Shown in pieces: positions 16,601 to 24,239 of a stretch of 45,754 nucleotides of DNA (position 1 is the first letter of the stretch; each line of letters opens with the position of its first letter). The stretch spans positions 1 to 45,754 of the forward strand of contig CACYJV010000025.1 of assembly GCA_902774815.1 (NCBI GenBank), given 5' to 3'. The DNA is from an uncultured Prevotellaceae bacterium. GTDB lineage: Bacteria; Bacteroidota; Bacteroidia; Bacteroidales; Bacteroidaceae. The notes beneath the pieces were generated by a model. The model was given only the letters and a program-made list of their open reading frames with translations, was not told where the DNA came from and did not search any database. Made by a program: the position numbers and the translations under genes.

Positions 16601-16997
16601 TCTGACTCCCTTCCTTGGAGAGGGGGCTGAGGGTAGGCTCCATCCCGTCAACACCCACTACGGTCTGTCGGGCCAGTACGAACTGCCCATCCTTCGCGGT
16701 AGCGACGGGCGCGGCCTGCAAGTGGCTACCGATGCTGTGCTCTACGTGAAGCGTGGCTATGGCGATAAGTCGATGGATACCAACGATTTCGTTTGGAATG
16801 CCTCGATTGCCAAATCACTTTGGAAGAATCAGTTCGTGGTGAAGCTCGAGGGCTTCGACCTGCTGAACCAACTCTGCAACATCTACACTACCATCGACGC
16901 ACAGGGCCGCGTGGAGACGTGGCGCAACATGGTTCCTTCGTTCGTCATGCTCCACCTGGAGTGGCACTTCTCACGCCTGCCCAAGAACAAACGGTAA
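13686..16997 (+). CDS. STN-domain outer-membrane beta-barrel (TonB-receptor-like)
   Basis: A predicted outer-membrane protein of 1103 residues. Signal peptide 1-20 (ending TLAQ); STN domain about 40-120 (LTLDFQKASLAQALDTL start), which would signal to the anti-sigma factor; a carboxypeptidase-regulatory-like domain about 125-215; a plug-like domain about 220-345 (DLNEVVITATKV, MPGVELHENGEIYVHGR); then a long barrel of the OMP_b-brl family. It likely imports or senses a ligand at the surface; the ligand is unknown. It forms an operon with the sigma and anti-sigma genes. The gene is unusual in carrying about seven in-frame copies of the palindromic element (E-K). They add Gly/Pro/Ser-rich peptides after the signal peptide and in probable loops. 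Confidence 0.85.
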   Translation: MKRLHLVIFILLVVATNTLAQKVSTPLPCREGQGGESVVGGLLTLDFQKASLAQALDTLRTYTSNYNITFVHNDIEHLQVTVQAQGLTVPEAVELICKGQPVKLKIKDGNIIVKYRPEKDRTIALWGHVRDSFTKHGVLGAKIYMQDENGTVLDSMTTWQPNNDRDDAVYRFEVPIVQRSYRFVAEHPDYETTTIDYTLRYAARNDFFDLPHTFMKKRTLQLNGGDLNEVVITATKVQMVYRGDTLVYNADAFNVPEGSMLDALIRQMPGVELHENGEIYVHGRKVDFLTLNGNDFFRGKSKVMLDNLPYYTVKNIEVYEKQTEKSEWLGVADAPKDYVMDVVLKREYRKGYLANLQGGIGSNRKPTPSPSRGEGGLMSQGGSVSISNSNQTTLPSGGAGGGFLSGAPYAVKAFGQRYTDHSGINVFFNGNNINELDSPGSKGEWSTAKAQREGVADMKKGGMSLSINDKDKRWTEHMNFEISGVRQHKETRSSTEHFLPEANEYSRDVNSRHYRDFGMGGSNTFTLKKPFWFRNQLGVYYGHNTSRGLERYGRFTQDPSWIGGPVVVLDSAFRYSPELMRVLVNMCNDDNTGSETSWWAEYKPSISYKFLWGDDIDLWGSLYYGGRRQEENNHVLTEGYSSDQRDKEWQFDNKTLNWQAGVQYTIHSHSHWNYRASVGYYYHWEKVANELFLSPLPTGEGLGVGLDPRNTYGYTYNSRRITPTLMVYYQRDNQKRKRSTWFSVNLPLHIERREIDFRPSMSTPPSEEPGEVSILLPTPAIRYESTYNQGLNYLLLSYNSEYFAPTMINMVNTFFDSDPLNIQLGNDQLETSFKHRFLVNYKIGWKQHNQYLRFDGGLNIHQNQTVRGQTYDPMTGVTYHRYENVRGNWDFWSQLSFGRMLDAGKHLWFESRLGTGYDHNVGIARMLGGGSVVGESSTVKGWNLSGYAQLRYTLKKLTLSGYVRYGTSWKRYLTPFLGEGAEGRLHPVNTHYGLSGQYELPILRGSDGRGLQVATDAVLYVKRGYGDKSMDTNDFVWNASIAKSLWKNQFVVKLEGFDLLNQLCNIYTTIDAQGRVETWRNMVPSFVMLHLEWHFSRLPKNKR
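13757..13814 (+). repeat. palindromic element, copy E (long form)
   Basis: TACTCCCCTCCC, loop, AGGGAGGGGCAGGGGGGA, then a tail containing GTCTGTTGTGGGTGGG. It lies in frame just after the predicted signal-peptidase site of the barrel protein. The tail is shared with copy J, which shows that the element extends beyond the palindrome. Confidence 0.85.
14775..14814 (-). repeat. palindromic element, copy F
   Basis: Minus-orientation copy (CCCACCCCCAGCCCCTCCC, loop, GGGGAGGGG), in frame, translated KPTPSPSRGEGG. It forms a nearly perfect inverted pair with copy G. Confidence 0.88.
14861..14900 (+). repeat. palindromic element, copy G
   Basis: Plus-orientation copy (ACCCTCCCCTC, GGGAGGGG, CTGGGGGTGGGTTTCT), in frame, translated LPSGGAGGGF. 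It is the inverse of copy F over about 37 bases with a 46-base spacer. Confidence 0.88.
15766..15800 (+). repeat. palindromic element, copy H
   Basis: CACCCCTCCCTACTG followed by GGGAGGGGCTAGGGGTGGGG, in frame, translated SPLPTGEGLGVGL inside the barrel. Confidence 0.85.
15971..16003 (+). repeat. palindromic element, copy I (shortened)
   Basis: CACCCCTCCTTCGGAGGAG then CCGGGGGAGG, in frame, translated TPPSEEPGEV. The core stem is CTCC-TTC-GGAG. Confidence 0.7.
16464..16495 (+). repeat. palindromic element, copy J (3' half only)
   Basis: CTGGGGGGTGGGTCTGTTGTGGGTG matches the tail of copy E but lacks the palindromic 5' half. It is translated LGGGSVVGES. Confidence 0.65.
16605..16641 (+). repeat. 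palindromic element, copy K
   Basis: ACTCCCTTCCTTGGAG then AGGGGGCTGAGGGTAGG, in frame, translated TPFLGEGAEGR. Confidence 0.7.
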
Positions 16998-17108
16998 TTT
17001 TTTGATTTGTTAGGCAATAGCCATTCAATGGGGTGGGGCGACCGAGAGGTTTCTCCTCCCCCCTTATTGCATTTATTTGCTGTCGCAGAGTAAATAAATC
17101 GCTAACTT

Positions 17109-17140
17109 TTTGTTGGCTTCGGTGTTTTTTTGTAATTTTG
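17109..17140 (+). promoter_or_regulatory. promoter of the DUF4348-like/murB unit
   Basis: TTTG (17109-17112), a 20-base spacer and TAATTTTG (17133-17140): a perfect match to the Bacteroidetes promoter. Transcription should start near 17147, leaving a leader of about 40 bases. Confidence 0.75.
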
Positions 17141-17185
17141 CAATCGCAAACAGGAAGCATAGATAGTTTTGCTTATTGAGAGAAA

Positions 17186-18040
17186 ATGAACACTAAGAAA
17201 ATACCGATGTTGCTGATGCTGCTGGTGCTGACTGCATTCATGACGAACAGTTGCACGGGCGGTAAGTCGCCGTCTGCCGAAGAGGAGGCCGAGACCGACT
17301 CGCTGGCTGCCGACAGCCTGGCACAGGACACGGTTGTCGACCTCGTAGCGGAGGTACCACAGTCGAAGGCTGTCGACGAACTCTTCGACGACTTCTTTTT
17401 CAACTTCGCCGGCAACAAGCGCATGCAGATGAGTCGCATCCAGTTTCCGTTACCTGTGCATGCCAATGGCCATACGACAATGTTGGAACGCCGCCAATGG
17501 AAGCGCAGTTATTTCTTTATGAGCGATGGCTACTATGTTGTTTTGCTTGACGACATTGACGACGATGCTCTCTCGAAAGATACTACCGTCAATAAGGCCT
17601 ACGTGGAGCGCTTAGACTTCGACAGCGGGAAGGTGAAACGCTATGATTTCCAACGACTTCGTGACGAATGGAGGTTGACGGCCATCACACACAATACGTT
17701 GGAAAATCATGCCAATGCCTCTTTCTTCCAGTTCTATAAGCATTTCGCCACCGACGAAGACTTCCAAGTGGAGAGCCTTGGTAGCTTTGTGCTGATGACG
17801 GCTCCCGATTCCGACGAAGAATTCACGGAGGTGACTGGATCTATCTCGCCCGAGCAGTGGCCTGCCTTCAAGCCTGATCTCATTCCCAGCGGAGTGGTCT
17901 ACTTCGTGAATTATGGTCAGCAAAACACTAGTGAGACGCAGAAGGTGTTCATCGTACGCGGTGTAGCCAATGGACTGAACATCGAAATGGATTTCCAACG
18001 CAAAGACGGTCAGTGGAAATTGCTGAAGTTTGCATGTTAA
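17186..18040 (+). CDS. DUF4348-like lipoprotein
   Basis: A predicted lipoprotein of 284 residues. The lipobox ends TNSC (Cys23). An acidic Ser/Asp/Glu-rich linker (about 27-60) precedes a folded domain of about 220 residues with many aromatic beta segments (FDDFFFNFAGNKRMQMSRI, WKRSYFFMSDGYYVVL, KDGQWKLLKFAC). I recognise this as resembling DUF4348, a Bacteroidetes family without known function. It heads a transcript that probably continues through murB and the phosphodiesterase gene. Confidence 0.75.
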   Translation: MNTKKIPMLLMLLVLTAFMTNSCTGGKSPSAEEEAETDSLAADSLAQDTVVDLVAEVPQSKAVDELFDDFFFNFAGNKRMQMSRIQFPLPVHANGHTTMLERRQWKRSYFFMSDGYYVVLLDDIDDDALSKDTTVNKAYVERLDFDSGKVKRYDFQRLRDEWRLTAITHNTLENHANASFFQFYKHFATDEDFQVESLGSFVLMTAPDSDEEFTEVTGSISPEQWPAFKPDLIPSGVVYFVNYGQQNTSETQKVFIVRGVANGLNIEMDFQRKDGQWKLLKFAC

Positions 18041-18085
18041 CCCGTCATCACCCACCATCCACCACCCATCACCCACCACCCAATC
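18041..18085 (+). repeat. CACCC-rich simple repeat between genes
   Basis: A 45-base spacer made almost wholly of CACCA/CACCC units (CATCACCCACCATCCACC type). It contains no Shine-Dalgarno sequence, although it lies directly before murB. A shorter stretch of like composition lies before the GH78 gene (19901-19920). Confidence 0.55.
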
Positions 18086-19132
18086 ATGAAGGATATCAGA
18101 AACCATAGTCTCAAGGAGCACAACACGTTTGGTATCAGTGCCGTGTGCGACCGATTTGTTGAGTTCGCCACAGAGAGCGAGTTGCGCCAGTTGTTGCATC
18201 GTGAACGTTTTGCGGAACAACAGGAACCTTTGCTCATTCTGGGCGGTGGAAGTAATCTGCTGCTTACAGGCGACTTCCATGGAACAGTGCTCCATTCGGC
18301 CATTACAGGCATTGAAAACGTCACGGAGTTCATCATGGGTAGTCCTGCTGAACCGTCGTCAGACATCCTCGTGCGTGTTGGTAGTGGAGTGGTGTGGGAT
18401 GACTTTGTGGCTGAATGTGTGAAGCGTGGATGGCATGGTGCCGAGAACCTCTCGCTCATCCCAGGCGAGGTGGGCGCCAGTGCTGTGCAGAACATCGGTG
18501 CATATGGCGTGGAGGCGAAGGACATCATTGAACGTGTAGAGGCTCTTGAAGTGGCTACGGGTGAGCCGGTGGTGTTCGAGAACGCTGACTGCGGCTATGG
18601 TTATCGTCAGAGCCGTTTCAAAGGCGAGTGGAAGGACAAATATGTCGTGACGCACGTCACCTATAGACTTTCATCGGTATTTACACCTAAACTGGATTAT
18701 GGCAACATCCGCTCGGCATTGGCCGAACGATGCATTGACATGCCGACGCTACAACAGTTGCGTGAGACTATCATCGATATCCGTCAGGCAAAGTTGCCCG
18801 ATCCAAAGGTGTTGGGCAATGGCGGAAGTTTCTTTATGAACCCTGTCGTCGGACGGGCCAAGTACGAGGAACTGGCTTCCATGTATCCAGCCATGCCGCA
18901 TTATGTGGTGGATGCCGACCACGTGAAGATACCTGCAGGTTGGATGATTGATCAATGTGGGTGGAAAGGCCGCAGGCTCGGGCGTGCAGGTGTTCATGAG
19001 AAGCAAGCTTTGGTGCTAGTGAATCTTGGTGGCGCAACAGGTCAGGATATCGTCAGTCTTTGTGAAGCTATACGCCACGATGTTATGGAAAAATTCGGTA
19101 TAGAAATTAGGCCTGAAGTAAATATAGTGTAA
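18086..19132 (+). CDS. murB: UDP-N-acetylenolpyruvoylglucosamine reductase
   Basis: The cytosolic flavoenzyme that reduces UDP-GlcNAc-enolpyruvate to UDP-MurNAc in peptidoglycan synthesis. 348 residues, the long type I form. The FAD-binding segment LILGGGSNLLLTGDF (about 50-64) and the loop IPGEVGASAVQNIGAYG are clear. YGYRQSRFK (about 171-179) is the type I substrate-binding stretch. NGGSFFMNPVV holds the catalytic Ser, and RPEVNIV near the end holds the catalytic Glu. Only six bases separate it from the next gene. Confidence 0.96.
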   Translation: MKDIRNHSLKEHNTFGISAVCDRFVEFATESELRQLLHRERFAEQQEPLLILGGGSNLLLTGDFHGTVLHSAITGIENVTEFIMGSPAEPSSDILVRVGSGVVWDDFVAECVKRGWHGAENLSLIPGEVGASAVQNIGAYGVEAKDIIERVEALEVATGEPVVFENADCGYGYRQSRFKGEWKDKYVVTHVTYRLSSVFTPKLDYGNIRSALAERCIDMPTLQQLRETIIDIRQAKLPDPKVLGNGGSFFMNPVVGRAKYEELASMYPAMPHYVVDADHVKIPAGWMIDQCGWKGRRLGRAGVHEKQALVLVNLGGATGQDIVSLCEAIRHDVMEKFGIEIRPEVNIV

Positions 19133-19138
19133 GGTGAT

Positions 19139-19900
19139 ATGCGATTTACGTTTTTAGGTACAGGAACATCAGCAGGTGTACCCGTTTTGGGGTGCACGTG
19201 CAAAGTATGTCGCAGCACTGACCCGCGCGACTTCCGCTATCGCAGTGCAGGATTGCTAGAGACAGATACCACGCGTGTGCTCATCGACAGTGGCCCAGAT
19301 ATTCGTATGCAGCTGATGCATAGGCCGTTCAAGAAGATTGACGGCGTATTGTTGACGCACATCCACTACGACCACGTTGCAGGTATCGACGACCTGCGTG
19401 GCTTTTGTAAATTTGGCGACATTGACATCTACGCAAACCAGGGAACTGTCGATGCCCTGCGTGTGACAATGCCTTACTGCTTTACCGAAAAACTTTATCC
19501 CGGAGTTCCCCTGCTCAAGCTGCATGCCATATCACCTGCTCAAGAGGGAACCATCGGCGATATCAGCTGGCAGGCAGTCGAAGTGATGCACGATTGGTTG
19601 CCCATCCTTGCCTATCGTTTCGGCTCGTTTGCCTATATCACCGACATGAAGACCATCAACGAACAGAGTCGCCAGCTGTTGCAGGGCGTGCAGACATTGG
19701 TGGTCAATGCCCTGCGATTCGAACGTCCGCATCATAGCCATATGCTCGTGGCCGATGCCATTGACTTCGCCCGTTCTATCGGTGCCCAACGCACCTATCT
19801 GACTCATCTCACTCATGAGATTGGCTTCCACGACGAGGCCAATAGCAAGCTGCCCCCCGATGTTCGCTTTGCCTATGACGGGTTGACCATTGAGGTGTAG
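19139..19900 (+). CDS. metallo-beta-lactamase-fold phosphodiesterase (PhnP/RNase Z-like)
   Basis: A cytosolic hydrolase of 253 residues. The metal-binding motif THIHYDHVAG (about 73-82) gives H74, H76, D78 and H79, and later His and Asp residues (MHDW, ITDMK, LTHLTHEIG) complete a two-metal site. An N-terminal Cys cluster (CTCKVC, about 19-24) with LGTGTSAGVP resembles PhnP, the 1,2-cyclic phosphate phosphodiesterase. True PhnP acts in phosphonate breakdown, but no phn genes are near, so the substrate is uncertain. It is co-transcribed with murB. Confidence 0.85.
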   Translation: MRFTFLGTGTSAGVPVLGCTCKVCRSTDPRDFRYRSAGLLETDTTRVLIDSGPDIRMQLMHRPFKKIDGVLLTHIHYDHVAGIDDLRGFCKFGDIDIYANQGTVDALRVTMPYCFTEKLYPGVPLLKLHAISPAQEGTIGDISWQAVEVMHDWLPILAYRFGSFAYITDMKTINEQSRQLLQGVQTLVVNALRFERPHHSHMLVADAIDFARSIGAQRTYLTHLTHEIGFHDEANSKLPPDVRFAYDGLTIEV

Positions 19901-19933
19901 CCATCATCAACCACCCCTACCACCTAAAAACCT

Positions 19934-22474
19934 ATGCGTATCTTTCTGCTTTCACTACTGAGTCTTTTCACTTCGGCCGTGCAAGCCGACATCTACGACC
20001 TGCGCTGCGAAGGGCTGAGGCGGCCCCTCGGTATTGACACTACTACTCCTCATTTTAGTTGGAAACATCAGTTGCTGCGCAACGGCCAACAACAGACGGC
20101 CTATGAGTTGCAGGTGGGTTCAGACAGCCTCGACGTTGTCAGAGGACGGGCTGATCTATGGCGCAGTGGACGCGTGTCGTCTGCACTACAGCTAATGGTG
20201 CCTTACGAGGGTAAACCCCTGACAGAGCGACAGTTGTGCTACTGGCGTGTACGTACTTGGGATGAGCTCGGGCATCGTTCGAAATGGAGTGGTGTAGAGC
20301 GTTTTTCCGTGGGCGTACTCAACGGTTTGCAAGGCCAATATATAGCACTACGTCAGGACAGTGTTTGGGCTGCAGTCCCCATGTTCCGAAAGACGGTGAC
20401 CCTTTCCATACAGAGAAAACGCCTTGACCCCGTCTTTGTTCACGTCAACTCCTTGGGTTATCACGAACTGTACATCAACGGCATGCGTGTGGGCGACTGT
20501 GTGTTGCAGCCTGCCATTTCGCAGATTGACCGCCATTCGCTCATCGTCAGTTATGACATCACTTCCTACTTGCACGCTGGCGACAATGAAGTGCTGATTT
20601 GGTGCGGACAAGGATGGAACCGCAAGTCCAGGTTTGGATCACGTTATGAAGGGGCATTGGTAAAGGCTGAAGTAAGTCAACTGACAGATGGACTTTGGCA
20701 GACCCTTGCCTCGACTGACGACACATGGCAAGCTGCGGTCAGCGGCTATAGCTATACAGATGTCTGGCTACCTCTGCGCTTTGGTGGCGAACGGCTCAAT
20801 GGCGGTGCACAACTTTTCTGGCAACAAGCCGAAGTTGTACCTGTGACAGGAATGCGAGCAACACCGCAACTATTCGAGGGTAACCACATTGTTGAAACAT
20901 TGCAGCCACAGTCTGTTACCGAGCAATCAGATGGCTCGCTGTTAGTTGACTTTGGCCGTATTGTTACAGGTTGGCTGCAGGCTGAGTTCATGCCTATGGA
21001 GCGAGGTCAGGAAGCCACTATTGATTATAGCGACTATATCCCGCTGGGTGGAACGTTCATGAGCCTGGGCGAGAAAGACTTCTATGTGGCCCGAGGAGAG
21101 GGCGAAGAGCGCTTCACGAACAAGTTTCACCACCACGCCTTTCGTTACGTTCGCGTGAGTAACGCTCGATTAAAATCCGTAAAGGCATTGAAAATCAGTG
21201 CAGTAAACCCGAAAGATGGTGCTACATTTGTCTGCTCGGATAGCAGCTTGAATGCCGTTCACGACTTGGTTCGCTACACGCTTGGCTGTCTTACCTTCAG
21301 TGGCTACATGGTGGATTGTCCGCATCTTGAGCGGATGGGTTACGGTGGCGACGGAAATGCTTCGACCATGACGCTACAAACCATCTTCGACGTGGTGCCC
21401 ACCTTTATGAATTGGCTCGAAGCTTGGGCAGACTTAATGGACGAAGACGGCTCGCTGCCTCATACGGCACCCGCTGGGCGCGACGGCGGTGGTCCCTATT
21501 GGTGTGGATTCATGGTAAAGGCTCCATGGCGCACCTATTTGAACTACGGCGACAGCCGTCTGCTGCAACGGCATTATGATGAGATGAAACGCTGGCTGCA
21601 ATACGTGCAGAAATATAGCTCGGACGGACTGTTGGAGCGCTGGCCTGACACCGACCATCGCACGTGGTTCCTCGGTGATTGGCTGGCTCCAAAAGGTGTT
21701 GACGTTGGCGGTGAATCCGTTTTCCACGTCAGCAACTGCTTTGTGAGTGAGTGCCTGGGCAATATGGTCGACGTAGCTACACTGCTGGGACATGCCGATG
21801 ATGCTCGTTTCTACGCAGAGTGGCGCCAACGACTAAAGGCCGATATTCACCGCCGATTCTACCATGCCGATACCCATACCTATGCTAATGGCACAACACT
21901 TGATCAGGCCTATGCGCTATTGGCAGGCATCACTCCTGACGAAGCCACGCGAAAGGCAGTCGAAAACCGCCTCTTGGACGATGCAAAGGGCAGGTTTAAC
22001 AGTCACATAGCAGTGGGTTTGATGGGCGTTCCCATCTTCACGGAGTGGGCCACGAAGGCTCGTCAGTCCGACCTCGTGGCAACTATTTTGCGCCAGCCTG
22101 ACTATCCAGGCTATCTGTACATGATTGCTAACGGCGCAACAGCCACTTGGGAATCGTGGGATAGTGAGCGCAGCCGTGTACACAATTGCTACAATGGCAT
22201 CGGAACGTGGTTCTATCAGGCCTTAGCGGGTATTCGTCCCGATGAGCACGCACCAGGCTATCGCCACTTCTATGTTGATCCGCAGCCGACAGGCGGTGTC
22301 AGTTGGGTGAAGGCTACGAAGCCGACGCCCTATGGTGAGATACGTGTGGAGATAGGCGCTGATGGTCGACTGTCACTCGTCGTCCCTGTTGGAACTACCG
22401 CCACCGTCTATCCCAAGTCGTCCCGTGAGCAGACGTTTGGTGCAGGTCGCTGGCAGATAGATCCCGCCTTGTAA
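19934..22474 (+). CDS. alpha-L-rhamnosidase (GH78)
   Basis: A secreted glycoside hydrolase of 846 residues with a signal peptide (1-18, ending VQA). Domain order matches GH78: N-terminal Ig-like beta domain with LRRPLGIDTTTPHFSWK (about 29-45), a rhamnose-binding-like beta domain (about 120-330), the (alpha/alpha)6 catalytic barrel (about 420-760) and a C-terminal beta sandwich (PTPYGEIRVEIGADGRLSL). The catalytic region shows MVDCPHLERMGYGGDG with the expected acidic residues. It would release terminal rhamnose from plant glycans. It lies after murB and the phosphodiesterase without an obvious promoter of its own. Confidence 0.92.
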   Translation: MRIFLLSLLSLFTSAVQADIYDLRCEGLRRPLGIDTTTPHFSWKHQLLRNGQQQTAYELQVGSDSLDVVRGRADLWRSGRVSSALQLMVPYEGKPLTERQLCYWRVRTWDELGHRSKWSGVERFSVGVLNGLQGQYIALRQDSVWAAVPMFRKTVTLSIQRKRLDPVFVHVNSLGYHELYINGMRVGDCVLQPAISQIDRHSLIVSYDITSYLHAGDNEVLIWCGQGWNRKSRFGSRYEGALVKAEVSQLTDGLWQTLASTDDTWQAAVSGYSYTDVWLPLRFGGERLNGGAQLFWQQAEVVPVTGMRATPQLFEGNHIVETLQPQSVTEQSDGSLLVDFGRIVTGWLQAEFMPMERGQEATIDYSDYIPLGGTFMSLGEKDFYVARGEGEERFTNKFHHHAFRYVRVSNARLKSVKALKISAVNPKDGATFVCSDSSLNAVHDLVRYTLGCLTFSGYMVDCPHLERMGYGGDGNASTMTLQTIFDVVPTFMNWLEAWADLMDEDGSLPHTAPAGRDGGGPYWCGFMVKAPWRTYLNYGDSRLLQRHYDEMKRWLQYVQKYSSDGLLERWPDTDHRTWFLGDWLAPKGVDVGGESVFHVSNCFVSECLGNMVDVATLLGHADDARFYAEWRQRLKADIHRRFYHADTHTYANGTTLDQAYALLAGITPDEATRKAVENRLLDDAKGRFNSHIAVGLMGVPIFTEWATKARQSDLVATILRQPDYPGYLYMIANGATATWESWDSERSRVHNCYNGIGTWFYQALAGIRPDEHAPGYRHFYVDPQPTGGVSWVKATKPTPYGEIRVEIGADGRLSLVVPVGTTATVYPKSSREQTFGAGRWQIDPAL

Positions 22475-22504
22475 GGACCAAGTCATCATACATATACACC
22501 CAAA

Positions 22505-22549
22505 AAGCGATTGCATTGTCAACAGTTCATGTCGACAATGCAATCGCTT
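22505..22549. terminator. bidirectional terminator
   Basis: A perfect 16-base-pair stem: AAGCGATTGCATTGTC (22505-22520) pairs with GACAATGCAATCGCTT (22534-22549). It lies between the GH78 gene and the convergent small-protein gene. Confidence 0.85.
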
Positions 22550-22574
22550 ATAGGTGTGGATTCAAAGGAGTAAA

Positions 22575-22862
22575 CTATTTCTTTTTGCGCTTGAACTTCC
22601 GATAGAGTTTCCAACCGAGGATAATTCCGTCCAGAACACCAGCACCAGTACTCATCAGAGTGCTGATACGTTTTGTAGGAGTAAGCGCCGAGAGTGGTTC
22701 GGGTTTCGTGAATAGCTGTCCCCACAATTGGCGTATCTGGTCCTCATCGCGGCGGATTTCATCGCGAAGTGCTTCTTTACTGTCACGTATCTGCTCCAAC
22801 GACATGTAGCTGTTGGCTGCAGGTTCCTTGGTAGGGTAGGGTGTTGTGTTCACAGTTTCCAT
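22575..22862 (-). CDS. small conserved protein of the YtxH/holin-like cluster
   Basis: About 95 residues. A Glu/Arg/Asp-rich helix (SLEQIRDSKEALRDEIRRDE) is followed by a W.LF stretch and a C-terminal hydrophobic segment (about 70-88) ending in a run of Lys/Arg. I remember similar proteins beside ytxH and holin-like genes in other Bacteroidales. An alternative ATG at 22871 would add three residues; METVNTT is preferred because relatives begin MET. Function is unknown, probably linked to the membrane or envelope stress. Confidence 0.65.
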   Translation of the reverse strand: METVNTTPYPTKEPAANSYMSLEQIRDSKEALRDEIRRDEDQIRQLWGQLFTKPEPLSALTPTKRISTLMSTGAGVLDGIILGWKLYRKFKRKKK

Positions 22863-22884
22863 AGGCAGCAATGTGTTTTTGGTT

Positions 22885-23235
22885 TTATTTGTCCATTAAC
22901 AGGCTGGCCAGGAATCTGACCACGGGACGCTCTATCCACTTCTTTCGGAAAGCCAGCAGCAACAGGAAGCAGAACAGGTAGAAGGCAGCAACGATGACGA
23001 AAGCCCAAGCCTTGCCCACTACTGGTTGCAGAGCGTAGGCTGCTGCAAACGACAGATAGATGAGGATGAGCAGCACCAGTAGCGAAAGCACGGCCACGAG
23101 AATAAGGGCAGTGATGAGCCTCACCACCTTCTCAATGCCGTCCAGCTTCATATATTCGCGCTGCAGTCCTAAGTAGTGCTTCGTCGCCTCGACCAGTTGG
23201 CCGATGGTCTCTATGTTCCGGTCGTTAGAAAACAT
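22885..23235 (-). CDS. holin-superfamily-III-like membrane protein (DUF1469 type)
   Basis: 116 residues with a basic amphipathic N-terminal helix (about 10-38) and two hydrophobic spans (about 38-68 and 76-96), ending in a basic segment. This is the pattern of the phage-holin-family/Actinobacterial Holin-X group. These are chromosomal proteins with no proven lytic role, and there are no phage genes here. It is nine bases downstream of ytxH and upstream of the small protein, in one operon. Confidence 0.75.
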   Translation of the reverse strand: MFSNDRNIETIGQLVEATKHYLGLQREYMKLDGIEKVVRLITALILVAVLSLLVLLILIYLSFAAAYALQPVVGKAWAFVIVAAFYLFCFLLLLAFRKKWIERPVVRFLASLLMDK

Positions 23236-23243
23236 CTTTCTCC

Positions 23244-23462
23244 TTACTCAACGATGTCCGCAGCGGCTTCCTTGATGTCGTCCACCAGGTCGTCAACTTC
23301 CTTGCGGCTCAATTTGATGTTGTGCTTATTGCAGAAGTCTTCAACAGCATCAGTGATGCGTGTGCGGGTTTCTGTTCCCTTTTCGGGAGCAACGAGCAGA
23401 CCGAGGGCTGCACCGGCGATGGCACCGCCGAGGAATGCGCCAAAATAACCTAATGTCTTCAT
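23244..23462 (-). CDS. YtxH domain-containing protein
   Basis: 72 residues. An N-terminal Gly/Ala-rich transmembrane helix (GAFLGGAIAGAALGLLVAP) is followed by GTETRTRITDAVEDF and a C-terminal acidic helix, the YtxH pattern. A start at 23540 would lie upstream of the promoter box (23507-23514) and add an unrelated sequence, so MKTLGYF at 23462 is preferred. YtxH proteins are small membrane proteins often linked to general stress. Confidence 0.85.
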   Translation of the reverse strand: MKTLGYFGAFLGGAIAGAALGLLVAPEKGTETRTRITDAVEDFCNKHNIKLSRKEVDDLVDDIKEAAADIVE

Positions 23463-23506
23463 AATTTCTTTTTTCTTATTTAATAAAACAAATGTTGTTT
23501 GTGCCG

Positions 23507-23514
23507 CAAATGTA
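23507..23514 (-). promoter_or_regulatory. -7 box of the ytxH operon
   Basis: TACATTTG on the minus strand (CAAATGTA on the plus), a full match. CAAA at 23538-23541 is a possible -33 box at 23 bases, slightly long. Transcription would begin near 23500. Confidence 0.5.
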
Positions 23515-23563
23515 GTAAAACTATTGCAATTAACGGCCAAAACGGCCGTGATTTTTTGTTAAA

Positions 23564-23594
23564 AAAGTTTGTTTTAAGTGTTTTAACAAACTTT
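23564..23594. repeat. inverted repeat between divergent ytxH and SPOR genes
   Basis: AAAGTTTGTT (23564-23573) pairs with AACAAACTTT (23585-23594) across 11 bases. It lies just upstream of both promoters and could be an operator shared by the divergent units. Confidence 0.4.
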
Positions 23595-23603
23595 AGGCGA
23601 CGA

Positions 23604-23638
23604 TTTGAACGTTTTTCGACAGATATTTCGTAACTTCG
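23604..23638 (+). promoter_or_regulatory. promoter of the SPOR/ruvX/def unit
   Basis: TTTG at 23604-23607 and TAACTTCG at 23631-23638 (7 of 8 matches to TAnnTTTG), spaced by 23 bases. A moderate match. The leader would be about 48 bases. Confidence 0.4.
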
Positions 23639-23692
23639 CACCAAATATTTTGGAAATTCAATTTTAATAGTCAATAACAACAAAGAAAAGGT

Positions 23693-24181
23693 ATGAAGAA
23701 ATCTATCGTTTTGTGCGCAGGTCTTTGCGCCGTGTTAATGTTTGCCAGTTGTGGCTCAAAAGAGAGTGCTTATCGCAAGGCTTACGACAAGGCAAAGGCT
23801 GCCGAGGCCGAAGCTGCGCTGAACAACCCCTCTCAGAATGAGGCTCCCGTGGTGACTCCTCTCACCCAGCAGCAGCCACAGCAGCAGACGGTTGACAACT
23901 ACGACAACGCTACTGTCCGCACGGAGAACGTGACACTTGTCAATGGCTCTGGCCTGAAGGAGTTCTCTGTGGTGGTTGGCTCGTTCTCGGTGCTTGCCAA
24001 TGCACAGGGCTTGCAGAACAAACTGAAGGCTGCCGGCTACGATGCACAGATTGCTAAGAACAATGAGCGTGGACTCTATCGTGTGGTGGCATCGACGTTT
24101 GCCAACAAGGCTGACGCAGCTCGTTCGCGCGACGCTTTCCGTGCCACCTATCCCGATGCTTGGCTGCTGTATAATAAATAA
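23693..24181 (+). CDS. SPOR-domain lipoprotein
   Basis: 162 residues. The lipobox ends FASC (Cys20). A Lys/Ala/Glu helix (24-43) and a Gln/Pro-rich linker (50-70) lead to a SPOR domain (about 90-161; FSVVVGSFSVLANAQGL, YRVVASTFANKADA). SPOR domains bind peptidoglycan that lacks stem peptides, often at the division site. This protein probably acts in the periplasm at the septum or cell wall. ruvX follows after 58 bases. Confidence 0.9.
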   Translation: MKKSIVLCAGLCAVLMFASCGSKESAYRKAYDKAKAAEAEAALNNPSQNEAPVVTPLTQQQPQQQTVDNYDNATVRTENVTLVNGSGLKEFSVVVGSFSVLANAQGLQNKLKAAGYDAQIAKNNERGLYRVVASTFANKADAARSRDAFRATYPDAWLLYNK

Positions 24182-24239
24182 GGAGTCAGGAAAACAAGGA
24201 GTCAAGAAGACTACTTTTGAGACGAGGAGTCAAGCGGAA

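Noticed and set aside
22885-23235. Phage lysis holin
   Set aside because: The protein has the holin-superfamily-III form, but no other phage gene is present and it is in an operon with ytxH, the usual chromosomal setting.
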